Shown: in pieces, positions 1 through 5,028 of the stretch
Layout: each line of letters opens with the position of its first letter
Position numbering within the stretch: position 1 is the first letter of the stretch
Source: Thermoprotei archaeon
Lineage (GTDB): Archaea; Thermoproteota; Thermoprotei; Thermofilales; B15-G2
Direction of reading: 5' to 3'
Length of the DNA stretch: 5,028 bases
NCBI GenBank assembly: GCA_003649445.1
Contig: QMRV01000147.1
Coordinates: forward strand, 1 to 5,028
Made by a program: the position numbers and the translations under genes
The notes under the pieces: model-generated
Database searches by the model: none
What the model was told of the DNA's origin: nothing
The model's input: the letters and a program-made list of their open reading frames with translations, nothing else

Positions 1-457
1 CATCTGCGCCACTTAATAATGCTGATACTTTGTGTTTCCAGTAAACCCATAGAAGTCTCCTTAAAGTTGTATGACCACTTCCATGGTAGTGAGGTGTGAC
101 AACTATTCTCGCATCATAAACATTATTCCCTATTGTTAAGCCGGAGAAAATAGTAAATACTGCGTGGATGCTGTGAATATGAACAACGTCTATATTTTTA
201 GCGAGCTTCCTTAGTAACCTCCCTAGTTTACTTCTCTTTCTAGGAAAGTGATACGCTTCTCCGGGACTCCAAGTGGGCCATCTAATGACTTTGACTCCAT
301 TAATGAACTCTTCTCTTGGCTTATTGGCGTTAGGCTCGCCTGCAAGCACGGTAACTTCATGACCGAGTTTAGCTAGTCTTTCCGCTATAGATTTAACGAT
401 GTACTCGACGCCTCCTATGTACGGATAATATCTAGGGCATACTTGAACTATCTTCAT
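1..457 (-). CDS. GT4-family glycosyltransferase, N-terminal half (3' end outside window)
   Basis: This gene encodes a retaining GT4 (group 1) glycosyltransferase, which transfers a sugar from a nucleotide-sugar donor to a lipid-linked or glycan acceptor in the cytoplasm. Only 152 residues and one further base are present, covering the N-terminal Rossmann (acceptor-side) domain. Family hallmarks are visible: MKIVQVCPRYYPYIGGVE (residues 1-18, the glycine-rich loop after strand 1), a helix followed by GHEVTVLAGE (32-41), VKVIRWP (55-61), DVVHIHS (90-96) and VVTPHYHGSG (119-128). There is no signal peptide or membrane segment. The C-terminal nucleotide-sugar domain with its usual E-x7-E motif lies outside. 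ATG 457 is the first start after an in-frame TGA. It has no Shine-Dalgarno site close by, although an AAGGAG (minus strand, 491-496) lies 33 nt upstream. The 52-nt gap to the preceding GT2 gene suggests co-transcription. Sugar specificity cannot be assigned. Confidence 0.9.
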   Translation of the reverse strand, partial: MKIVQVCPRYYPYIGGVEYIVKSIAERLAKLGHEVTVLAGEPNANKPREEFINGVKVIRWPTWSPGEAYHFPRKRSKLGRLLRKLAKNIDVVHIHSIHAVFTIFSGLTIGNNVYDARIVVTPHYHGSGHTTLRRLLWVYWKHKVSALLSGAD

Positions 458-509
458 AAGGTTACTTAACGTGCTTATTGATCAAGAATTCTCCTTAGCC
501 GTATGTAAA

Positions 510-1637
510 TCATTTGGCCTGCTTGCTCCAAGCTATTTCCTTAGACCGCAGGTTTCTTAGGCCCGCTATTATGAGGTGGAGTTGCTGGGCTATCCATGTC
601 CTGTACTGTTTTACAGCTAGTAGCGTTATTCCTAGTGCTAGAGTGCCTAGGGCTGTGAGGGAGTGGGTGATTAGTGTGTTTGTTATCAGTAGGATTGTGG
701 ATGCTAGTAGTAGGTATGGGTTTGCTAAGTGGAGGAATGTTTCGATAGCGAGGATTTTTCTGAATTCCTTTGGTGCTTGCCCTATTTTCCTGAGTGTTCT
801 TGCGAAGTGCTGTATTAGATGCTGGGCTCTTCGAATTTTCCACCAGAAGTAGCCTTTGTTGGGAATTGGTTCTTCTACCCATAGGTCCTCGGGGATTATA
901 GCTCTGTATCCTATTAGGGTCATTCTCGTTGCTGCATGGCTGTCGTCTGCTCCAATGTCTGTGGGGAAGCCGCCTTGTTTTTCTAGGAGGTTTTTTCTGA
1001 ATGCTGCTAGTTCTCCATGGAATATTGGTGTTGAGTATGCTTTGCTTTCTGCTATTCTTAAAATGTTGTAGTATTTTCTGTAGGTTTCCTCAACTTCTTT
1101 AATGTTTGATCCTGTGGGTTTCTTTAGGCATGATACAGCACCGACTATGGGGTCTGCAAACCATTTTAAAGCTTCTTTGAGGGCGTTGCTTGGCCATATG
1201 GCGTCTGCGTCCGCTATGATGACGATGTCTCCTGTGACATATTTTAGCGCGTGGTTTAGTGCGTGGGCTTTGCCTTTTCTTTCATTTTCTCTAATTATCT
1301 TCATGTTTATGTTTCTGTGTTTAGAAGCCCATTCTTCAGCGAGCTTGGGGGTTCCGTCGGTGCTTGCTGAGTCAACGACTATTATTTCTATTAAGTTCTT
1401 TGGGTAGTTTTGGGCGTAAATGTTGTTGAGCTTGCTTTGGATAAACTTAGCCTCATTATATGTTGGTACTATTACTGTTACTTTTGGTCTATAGTTTTGA
1501 TCAATTTTTATGTTCCATGGTTTATTTAAGTGTTTTAACTTCATATACCAATAATATGTTAGGGGTATCCCGAAATGGGTTAATATAAGAGTAATTGCAA
1601 AAAAGTCTAATATGATGTGTTGTTTAAACACTATCAT
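510..1637 (-). CDS. Membrane-associated GT2-family glycosyltransferase (full-length, copy 1)
   Basis: This 375-residue inverting GT2 glycosyltransferase belongs to the COG1215-like membrane class, with catalysis on the cytoplasmic face. An N-terminal membrane helix (about 8-30) precedes the GT-A domain: VTVIVPTYNE (53-62), VVDSASTDGT (87-96), the metal-binding DADA (143-146), GELAAFR (208-214) and GADD (229-232, probable catalytic acid region). At the position of the processive-synthase QxxRW motif it has RRAQHL (269-274), so a polymerase role is doubtful. Two hydrophobic segments follow (about 300-323 and 326-343), then a basic tail. ATG 1637 is used here. GTG 1631, two codons in, may be the true start: an AAGGT box sits 8 nt ahead of it, and it aligns exactly with the ATG of copy 3. 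The gene lies 11 nt after the methyltransferase. The first ~55 codons are A/T-rich with mainly TTA leucines, while the body prefers CTA/CTC, so the gene looks like a hybrid. Family assignment is firm; substrate is unknown. Confidence 0.93.
   Translation of the reverse strand: MIVFKQHIILDFFAITLILTHFGIPLTYYWYMKLKHLNKPWNIKIDQNYRPKVTVIVPTYNEAKFIQSKLNNIYAQNYPKNLIEIIVVDSASTDGTPKLAEEWASKHRNINMKIIRENERKGKAHALNHALKYVTGDIVIIADADAIWPSNALKEALKWFADPIVGAVSCLKKPTGSNIKEVEETYRKYYNILRIAESKAYSTPIFHGELAAFRKNLLEKQGGFPTDIGADDSHAATRMTLIGYRAIIPEDLWVEEPIPNKGYFWWKIRRAQHLIQHFARTLRKIGQAPKEFRKILAIETFLHLANPYLLLASTILLITNTLITHSLTALGTLALGITLLAVKQYRTWIAQQLHLIIAGLRNLRSKEIAWSKQAK
1512..1610 (-). repeat. GT2 N-terminal repeat unit, copy 1
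   Basis: Codons 10-42 of the intact GT2 gene, LD...NKPWN, align without gaps with 33-codon units at 2556-2654 and 4585-4683. By hand alignment about 25 of 33 residues match copy 3 and 22 of 33 match copy 2. The motif TTCCATGGTTT (+ strand, 1513-1523) is identical in all three. Similarity to copy 2 continues about 13 more codons, to V55, and then stops. Confidence 0.85.
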
Positions 1638-1639
1638 TT

Positions 1640-1645
1640 ACCTTG
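1640..1645 (-). promoter_or_regulatory. Shine-Dalgarno-like site for the GT2 gene
   Basis: The minus strand reads CAAGGT just downstream of the methyltransferase stop. It ends only 2 nt before ATG 1637, which is too close for normal initiation. Its 8-nt spacing to GTG 1631 is typical, so the site favours the GTG start. Confidence 0.4.
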
Positions 1646-1648
1646 TTT

Positions 1649-2413
1649 TTATATCTTTGTTCCTCTCAGAGATATCAACGGTTTTGGTTTAGCTATTATT
1701 ATGAATCTTCTACTCAATGAAGCAAATCTTCCTAAAACTTTATCTATTACTAAAACAAGTTTATTTTTTATCTTAGGGGCTAAAGGTTTTACTAATACGA
1801 TGTCAAAACCATAAAATTCAAGAAGCTCTTTCATAGCTTTTAAAGTTGCGCTATGTATATGACCTATCCCACCTCCACCATAGAGGGGTAGAATACCTGG
1901 TGATATTCTTTGAGATATTTCTACATCTCTGGGCTGGTATCCTAGTAGTAGAGCTATCCTGTTAACCCAGCTTGCTAAATTAGGCATCGAAATTATGAAG
2001 TATCCTTTTTTAGTTAAGACCCTATGTGCCTCCGCGATAATATTATCGTAACTTGTTAAGTGCTCAAGCACACCAAATGATGTTACTACGTCAAAATAGT
2101 TATTTGGAAAAGGTAACGGCTCATTATTTAGGTCTACTTTGTACACCTTAATACCTCTTTTCTTAGCTTTTTCAAGCCGCTGTTCATCAATATCGATACC
2201 ATAAATTTCATAAATTCCTAGGAAATCGGCAACATACTTAGTTAAACCTCCATAACCGCATCCTAGGTCTAGCATTCTTCTAAATGAGCCTTCCTTCTTA
2301 ATATGAGAAAGAGCCTTAATGAGACTTGTTAAATCCTGTAAAGTAGCACTTGCCATAACATCCTCATACGAGAATTGGAAGTGTTCTTTTTCTTTTCTAC
2401 TATTATGCGTCAT
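1649..2413 (-). CDS. Class I SAM-dependent methyltransferase
   Basis: This 254-residue cytoplasmic methyltransferase has the Methyltransf_11/25-type fold and would transfer a methyl group from S-adenosylmethionine. Motif I is LDLGCGYGG (48-56), followed by the acidic end of strand 2 at YGIDID (71-76, ribose-binding), VDLNNEPLPF (93-102), FDVVTSFGVLEHL (107-119) and HRVLTKKGYFIISMPN (130-145). A variable segment (148-185) probably shapes the acceptor pocket. The typical closing element GHIHSATLKAMKELLEFYGF (184-203) follows, with a basic, hydrophobic C-terminus. There is no membrane helix. Placed between glycosyltransferase genes, it most plausibly methylates a sugar or glycan terminus, but the sequence cannot exclude another small-molecule acceptor. 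ATG 2413 is preceded by a weak AGGAAA too close to be a good ribosome site. The stop lies 11 nt before the GT2 start, so the two are probably co-transcribed. Composition is A/T-rich like the GT39 frames upstream. Confidence 0.92.
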   Translation of the reverse strand: MTHNSRKEKEHFQFSYEDVMASATLQDLTSLIKALSHIKKEGSFRRMLDLGCGYGGLTKYVADFLGIYEIYGIDIDEQRLEKAKKRGIKVYKVDLNNEPLPFPNNYFDVVTSFGVLEHLTSYDNIIAEAHRVLTKKGYFIISMPNLASWVNRIALLLGYQPRDVEISQRISPGILPLYGGGGIGHIHSATLKAMKELLEFYGFDIVLVKPLAPKIKNKLVLVIDKVLGRFASLSRRFIIIAKPKPLISLRGTKI

Positions 2414-2444
2414 TTTCCTATTTTCTTTGATACATTTCTAGTGC

Positions 2445-2657
2445 TTATTGCATCTCTTGTATACCATTTCTTCTTAAGATTTCAAGTGTACAAATTCGTT
2501 TAGGTCTTAATTTTTGTATTGTTACTTTTGGCTTGTAGTTTGGGTTTATTTTTATGTTCCATGGTTTGTTCAAGTATCTGTTCTTTAAGTAGAAGTAATA
2601 CGTTAGCGGTATTCCGAAATGTATTAGTACTAAAATTAATGCTACAATATCTAGTCC
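2445..2657 (-). pseudogene. GT2 N-terminal remnant (copy 2), no start codon, body lost
   Basis: Reading on from the TGA of the upstream frame, in the same frame, gives GLDIVALILVLIHFGIPL, then ...LNKPWNIKINPNYKPKVTI. This matches residues 10-55 of the intact GT2 protein. The homology stops at about 2517, just before the catalytic domain (PTYNE) would begin. It is followed by an unrelated 23-residue tail (QKLRPK...QEMQ) and a TAA at 2445. The expected start region is missing; an ATG at 2661 is in a different frame. All donor- and metal-binding motifs are absent, so this cannot be an active enzyme. It shares the 16-mer TCCGAAATGTATTAGT (+ strand, 2613-2628) with copy 3 at 4642-4657. The remnant and a 31-nt leader fill the gap between the GT39 and methyltransferase genes. 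Confidence 0.85.
2556..2654 (-). repeat. GT2 N-terminal repeat unit, copy 2
   Basis: This 33-codon unit inside the remnant aligns gaplessly with 1512-1610 and 4585-4683, about 22-23 of 33 residues matching each. The shared TTCCATGGTTT lies at 2557-2567 on the + strand, and the longer 14-mer TTCCATGGTTTGTT is shared only with copy 3. Confidence 0.85.
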
Positions 2658-3701
2658 TCATGGGATTTTAGTAAAGTTATTTGAATCTCTGCTGTATTTA
2701 AGAGGCTTGAACGATGCTTTTCTTAGCTCTTTTCTGAATTCGTGAATTATGTTCTCATTTAATTTTTTCTTACCATAAACGAACGCCTCATATTCGTTAA
2801 TGAAGTTTAGTGTTAGCTCTTTGTTAAGAGAGAATTCTTTAGCTATTTTCATTAGTAATTCGCGGGATGTTAGTCCTTTAAGCTCTGCATGACGGGCGTA
2901 GGTGTTTAGGTATTTAGCGAATTCTTTTATAAAATCTTCGGCTTTAGTTATTTTTAAGCATTGTTCTAGTATTTGATTTAATTCCTCCGTTAACATCGTT
3001 TTCTCTTCGATCGGCTGCTTTGCTGTTCTGGTTTTCATATCCCTGGTTTCGCTAATTGCGGGTTTCGTTGGCATTATTTGATGTTTTCTTTCTCTTGTGA
3101 AGACTATGTGTCTATAATATTTCTTGATGAGCGGCTTAACGGAACGATTAGTGATCGTGGCGGCTACTGTGAGAAACATTGTGGTTGAGAATATTAAAAA
3201 GACTATGCTTAACGTTAGCAAAGTATAACCTACGTATATTGACCATGTTGGAATAGCTGATTTCGGCCATAACCCCCATCCTGAACTGAAATACTGTTTA
3301 TTAAATAAAGTGATATAAGAGTTCAAGGTAATTATGTTAATGAATATGAAGCCTAGTGTTGTTAGCACTCCTATGCGTTTTGAAATATGATATATGTAGT
3401 TAAGAGCCGCTGCTATGAGTAGAGCTTGGTACAATGTGTGTCTAGCATAGTTTCTACCATACTCAAATGTGTGTCCTGTAAGTAGTAAATTGATAATAAC
3501 GTATAATGTTATGAGAAATAAATATAGTAGCAGTTTATCGTTGCTTAACGTTTCCTTAAACTTAAGACTTATGCTCTTGGTGCTGCTTTTCAGTAGTCTG
3601 CTAAGTATAGTTAGGAAAATAAAGAGTAATATAGTGCAAAATAGGATGATGTTTAGAGGTTGCTGGAAAACGAATATATTGTAGTTTTTAATGGAAGTCA
3701 A
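2658..3701 (-). CDS. C-terminal part of a GT39/PMT-like glycosyltransferase with a DUF4129-like tail
   Basis: The 347-residue frame opens with TTG 3701, but nothing resembling a ribosome site precedes it and the frame stays open upstream to 3797. It is best read as the continuation of the 4531-3731 protein after a -1 frameshift. Predicted membrane segments lie at about 14-33, 57-75, 88-104, 110-132 and 151-182. The loop GHTFEYGRNYARHTLYQ (76-92) resembles the conserved stretch before the late helices of archaeal PMT/ArnT-like enzymes. Residues about 185-347 are soluble and charged, presumably cytoplasmic. Within them, LKGLTSRELLMKIAKEF (274-290) and NEYEAFVYGKK (302-312) recall the DUF4129 pattern of a 'TPREL' helix and a 'YE.ARYG' helix; this domain call is tentative. 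The TGA is directly followed, in frame, by the copy 2 GT2 remnant. If the shift is real and not a sequencing error, this part is probably untranslated. Confidence 0.7.
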   Translation of the reverse strand: MTSIKNYNIFVFQQPLNIILFCTILLFIFLTILSRLLKSSTKSISLKFKETLSNDKLLLYLFLITLYVIINLLLTGHTFEYGRNYARHTLYQALLIAAALNYIYHISKRIGVLTTLGFIFINIITLNSYITLFNKQYFSSGWGLWPKSAIPTWSIYVGYTLLTLSIVFLIFSTTMFLTVAATITNRSVKPLIKKYYRHIVFTRERKHQIMPTKPAISETRDMKTRTAKQPIEEKTMLTEELNQILEQCLKITKAEDFIKEFAKYLNTYARHAELKGLTSRELLMKIAKEFSLNKELTLNFINEYEAFVYGKKKLNENIIHEFRKELRKASFKPLKYSRDSNNFTKIP

Positions 3702-3730
3702 TGGCTGCTGTTCAACAATACTGCTGATTC

Positions 3731-3797
3731 TTATCCTGCCTCCATGGGGACCAAAACAGATCTTATGTGGTCTTCTAGACGGACTATAGTAATAGTA
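3731..3797 (-). other. Probable -1 frameshift region in the GT39 gene
   Basis: Both frames are open only here: the downstream frame has a TAG at 3798-3800 and the upstream frame ends at TAA 3731. Two homopolymer runs lie in the overlap, within TCTGTTTTGGTCCCCATGG on the minus strand. Adding one C to the CCCC run (3746-3749) reads SVLVP-HGGRIRISSIVEQ and joins the two frames into about 624 residues; adding one T to the TTTT run also works. This could be a true mutation, a sequencing or assembly error, or less likely programmed slippage. Confidence 0.6.
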
Positions 3798-4531
3798 CTA
3801 GTAGCTATGAACGATAATGATGCGAGAGCTGTAAACTTTATTATAGCAGAGAGTTTATCTTTAACGTGTGTTTCGATTAATACTATGGTTAGCAATATTA
3901 TTACTCCAGCAATTATGGGATCCCATGAAGTTTTAGACCCTATAGCTAATCCCAAGCTTAATGCAGACATATGCAGAGCTTTTCGGGATTTCTTGGTTAC
4001 ATACCAGTAAATAGATACTAAGCTTAGTGTAGTAAATGATGCCACATATATGTCTAACATACATCTTAAACTGAAATCTACGAAACCTGGTGAAGATAGT
4101 AGGTAGAGAACTACTGCTGGTACGGCGAGAAAGTTCAAGCTTAAGGACAAATATACTATGCTTGCTAGACCTATGAGACCTGTTGTTAATGCGCTTCTTC
4201 TAGCTGCAACTAGTTGATCTTCTGTAATATTTACTTTCCACGGGTTTCCAGGTGCAGCAACTGCCTTTCCCTGAAGTAATAAAGAGGTCCCTATTATGAA
4301 CTCTGCTGAAAATGGATGATTTCCTCTTGAAAACCATACTTTATTTGGTGGTCTTTTACCCTGTATGAACTCTAGATTTTGAAGGGCTCGTCCGATATAA
4401 TATCGTTCATCACCATGAAGATGATGATAGGGAAGTAAGGGTTCTAAGAGTACAAATAGTAGTACGGTAAGTAGTATTGCAGTAAGGATTTTTACTGAGA
4501 ATACTACTTTAGGGTGGATTGTATTACGCAT
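3731..4531 (-). CDS. N-terminal part of a GT39/PMT-like membrane glycosyltransferase
   Basis: These 266 residues look like the first half of a GT39 (protein O-mannosyltransferase/ArnT-like, GT-C fold) enzyme, which uses a polyprenyl-phosphate-linked sugar on the outer face of the membrane. Helix 1 (about 12-30) leads into an external loop with HGDERYYIGRAL (39-50), whose DE pair is the catalytic/metal signature of the family. It continues with NHPFSAEFIIG (71-81), matching the family HP motif, and AARRSA (109-114). LRCMLDIYVASF (155-166) matches the classic 'R..mLDiy..fF' stretch, and GLAIGSKTSWDP (194-205) the 'G.K.t' helix. Further helices fall at about 116-150, 163-178, 200-220 and 228-250. 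A complete member would be 500-700 residues, so the TAA at 3731 truncates it; the rest lies in the 3701-2658 frame. ATG 4531 has no Shine-Dalgarno site but a TATA-like box at 4565-4573, consistent with a short leader. Confidence 0.82.
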   Translation of the reverse strand: MRNTIHPKVVFSVKILTAILLTVLLFVLLEPLLPYHHLHGDERYYIGRALQNLEFIQGKRPPNKVWFSRGNHPFSAEFIIGTSLLLQGKAVAAPGNPWKVNITEDQLVAARRSALTTGLIGLASIVYLSLSLNFLAVPAVVLYLLSSPGFVDFSLRCMLDIYVASFTTLSLVSIYWYVTKKSRKALHMSALSLGLAIGSKTSWDPIIAGVIILLTIVLIETHVKDKLSAIIKFTALASLSFIATSTITIVRLEDHIRSVLVPMEAG

Positions 4532-4564
4532 TACTTATTGGGGAAACTATGAATATGTTCTTTG

Positions 4565-4573
4565 TAAATATAA
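4565..4573 (-). promoter_or_regulatory. Possible archaeal TATA box for the GT39 gene
   Basis: The minus strand reads TTATATTTA immediately after the copy 3 stop codon, centred 38 nt before ATG 4531. With the usual ~25-nt spacing, transcription would start about 12-14 nt before the ATG, which fits the lack of a ribosome site. No convincing BRE is visible, so the call rests on spacing and base content alone. Confidence 0.35.
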
Positions 4574-4575
4574 CT

Positions 4576-4704
4576 TCATGCTAGATTCCATGGTTTGTTT
4601 AGGTGTTTTGTTTTCATGTACCAGTAGTATAGTAGGGGTACTCCGAAATGTATTAGTGCTAGGGTTAGTGCTATGATGTCTAGGGTTGTGTATGGTTTAA
4701 GCAT
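4576..4704 (-). pseudogene. GT2 N-terminal remnant (copy 3), 42 codons with intact start
   Basis: The frame begins at ATG 4704, 12 nt after the HEPN stop, and reads MLKPYTTLDIIALTLALI, then ...YYWYMKTKHLNKPWNLA and TGA. Residues 8-40 match residues 10-42 of the intact GT2 protein at about 25 of 33 positions. The homology breaks off right after PWN, so the entire catalytic domain is missing. What remains is one hydrophobic helix (about 9-29) and a short basic stretch. Seven of its leucines, from position 8 to 35, are CTA, as in the HEPN gene and the body of the full GT2 gene and unlike the TTA-rich start of that gene. It is most likely the left-over start of the gene whose body now sits at 510 to about 1480. 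Translation as a small membrane peptide cannot be excluded. Confidence 0.82.
4585..4683 (-). repeat. GT2 N-terminal repeat unit, copy 3
   Basis: This 33-codon unit aligns gaplessly with 1512-1610 and 2556-2654. The invariant TTCCATGGTTT lies at 4586-4596 on the + strand, only a few bases from where homology ends, so the end of this copy coincides with the best conserved part of the repeat. Confidence 0.85.
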
Positions 4705-4716
4705 TTGCTTCTTTTG

Positions 4717-5028
4717 TTATTGGGTTGTTTTTTGTTCTTTTAGTATGGTTTTCATTGTTTTCCATGCTTTTCTCGCCATTGTTAGGGCTTCTTTTGCGTC
4801 TTCTTCGCTATATATGTCCCATGGTGTTAGGCCTTTGGTTGGTTCGCCGTATGTTGTTCTTCCATGTTCTGGTGCTAGTTTTCTAGCTATTTCAGCTAGT
4901 TCTTTAGCTAGTTTTCTTAGTTTAGGTTTTAAGTTGGGGGTTATTTCGAGTAGTTCATGTGATGGGTCATGGCTCCAGCTAGGGATTCTGTATAGTGCTA
5001 TTATGGCTTTAGCTGCGTTTTCAGCGCA
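4717..5028 (-). CDS. HEPN-domain protein, C-terminal part (5' end outside window)
   Basis: The frame is open from the window edge to TAA 4717 and gives 103 residues resembling the archaeal HEPN family (PF05168-like): small all-helical proteins often paired with a minimal nucleotidyltransferase (MNT) in toxin-antitoxin or nucleotide-sensing roles. It opens with CAENAAKAIIALYRIPSWSH (1-20), matching the 'Q..aEkalKAl' helix, then HDPSHELLEI (20-29). A helix LRKLAKELAEIARKL (37-51) follows, then the loop RTTYGEPTKGLTPWDIYS (57-74), like the 'RYpd...p...Y' segment, and a last helix DAKEALTMARKAWKTM (77-92). R14 and H20 are spaced as R-x5-H, compatible with the HEPN Rx4-6H RNase motif, though helix placement cannot be verified. 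Leucines are almost all CTA. The MNT partner, if any, would lie beyond the window or has been lost. No membrane segment is present. Confidence 0.75.
   Translation of the reverse strand, partial: CAENAAKAIIALYRIPSWSHDPSHELLEITPNLKPKLRKLAKELAEIARKLAPEHGRTTYGEPTKGLTPWDIYSEEDAKEALTMARKAWKTMKTILKEQKTTQ

Noticed and set aside
462..496. AAGGAG box (491-496) followed by an eight-codon TTG-initiated frame (485-462) ahead of the GT4 start, a possible leader peptide
   Set aside because: It is out of frame with GT4, very short and lacks any regulatory residue pattern. AAGGAG matches by chance are not rare, so there is no positive evidence of use.
514..1407. Long open frames on the + strand, and a second minus-strand frame at 541-882, opposite or inside the GT2 gene
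   Set aside because: They overlap a gene with clear family motifs. Their products are low-complexity without recognisable domains, and they exist because the coding strand of the GT2 body is poor in stop-forming bases.
441..2450. The 10-mer GTGCTTATTG occurs at 471-480 and 2441-2450, both near gene junctions
   Set aside because: A 10-base match is expected several times by chance in 5 kb of biased sequence, and the flanks do not align.
2600..2661. ATG at 2661 overlapping the TGA of the GT39 C-terminal frame, as if translationally coupled to copy 2
   Set aside because: It opens a frame (MRTRYC...) that differs from the one encoding the GT2-like residues, so it does not start that remnant.
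81..4824. Seven CCATGG palindromes (81, 1015, 1515, 2559, 3742, 4588 and 4819), more than the one or so expected
   Set aside because: Three belong to the GT2 repeat. The rest lie in coding sequence at unrelated positions with no shared flanks or spacing, so no separate element is supported.
1..5028. Search for transposase genes, terminal inverted repeats, tRNA genes or attachment sites that could explain insertion of the 3 kb block
   Set aside because: None was found. The only sequence shared by the two ends of the block is the GT2 N-terminal repeat in direct orientation, so homologous recombination is the better explanation.

Overview
The window reads as hyperthermophilic archaeal DNA, most likely a Thermoprotei (Crenarchaeota) member. 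The evidence is AGA/ATA-rich codon use, a TTG-initiated frame, very short intergenic gaps, few clear Shine-Dalgarno sites, an archaeal-type HEPN protein, and a PMT-like membrane glycosyltransferase next to GT2 and GT4 enzymes. This is inferred from style and gene content; no taxonomic marker is present. Every supportable gene lies on the minus strand, so transcription runs from high to low coordinates. I see no RNA gene, CRISPR array, insertion sequence or intrinsic terminator.

Layout in transcription order: (1) 5028-4717, the C-terminal part of a HEPN-domain protein, cut by the window edge; (2) 4704-4576, a 42-codon remnant of the start of a GT2 glycosyltransferase gene ('copy 3'); (3) 4531-3731 and 3701-2658, two frames that together look like one ~624-residue GT39/PMT-like membrane glycosyltransferase broken by a -1 frameshift, with a soluble C-terminal domain resembling DUF4129; (4) 2657-2445, a second startless GT2 N-terminal remnant ('copy 2'); (5) 2413-1649, a class I SAM-dependent methyltransferase; (6) 1637-510, the only full-length GT2 enzyme ('copy 1'); (7) 457-1, the N-terminal half of a GT4 glycosyltransferase, cut by the window edge.

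The genes fit a locus that builds and attaches a surface glycan. GT4 and GT2 enzymes would extend the glycan on the cytoplasmic face, the methyltransferase could cap or modify a sugar, and a PMT-like enzyme would use a lipid-phosphate sugar on the outer face. The substrate cannot be read from sequence.

The most notable structure is a three-fold dispersed repeat of the GT2 gene start (33 codons, no gaps, about 22-25 of 33 residues identical between pairs). The outer two copies bracket a ~3 kb block, about 4585 to 1500, that is richer in A on the + strand than its flanks. Base composition and leucine codon choice change inside the full-length GT2 gene: its first ~55 codons resemble the inner block, while its body resembles the HEPN gene and copy 3 on the far side. 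This suggests that a GT39/methyltransferase cassette entered by recombination at the GT2 N-terminal sequence, splitting an ancestral HEPN-GT2-GT4 arrangement and leaving a hybrid GT2 gene.
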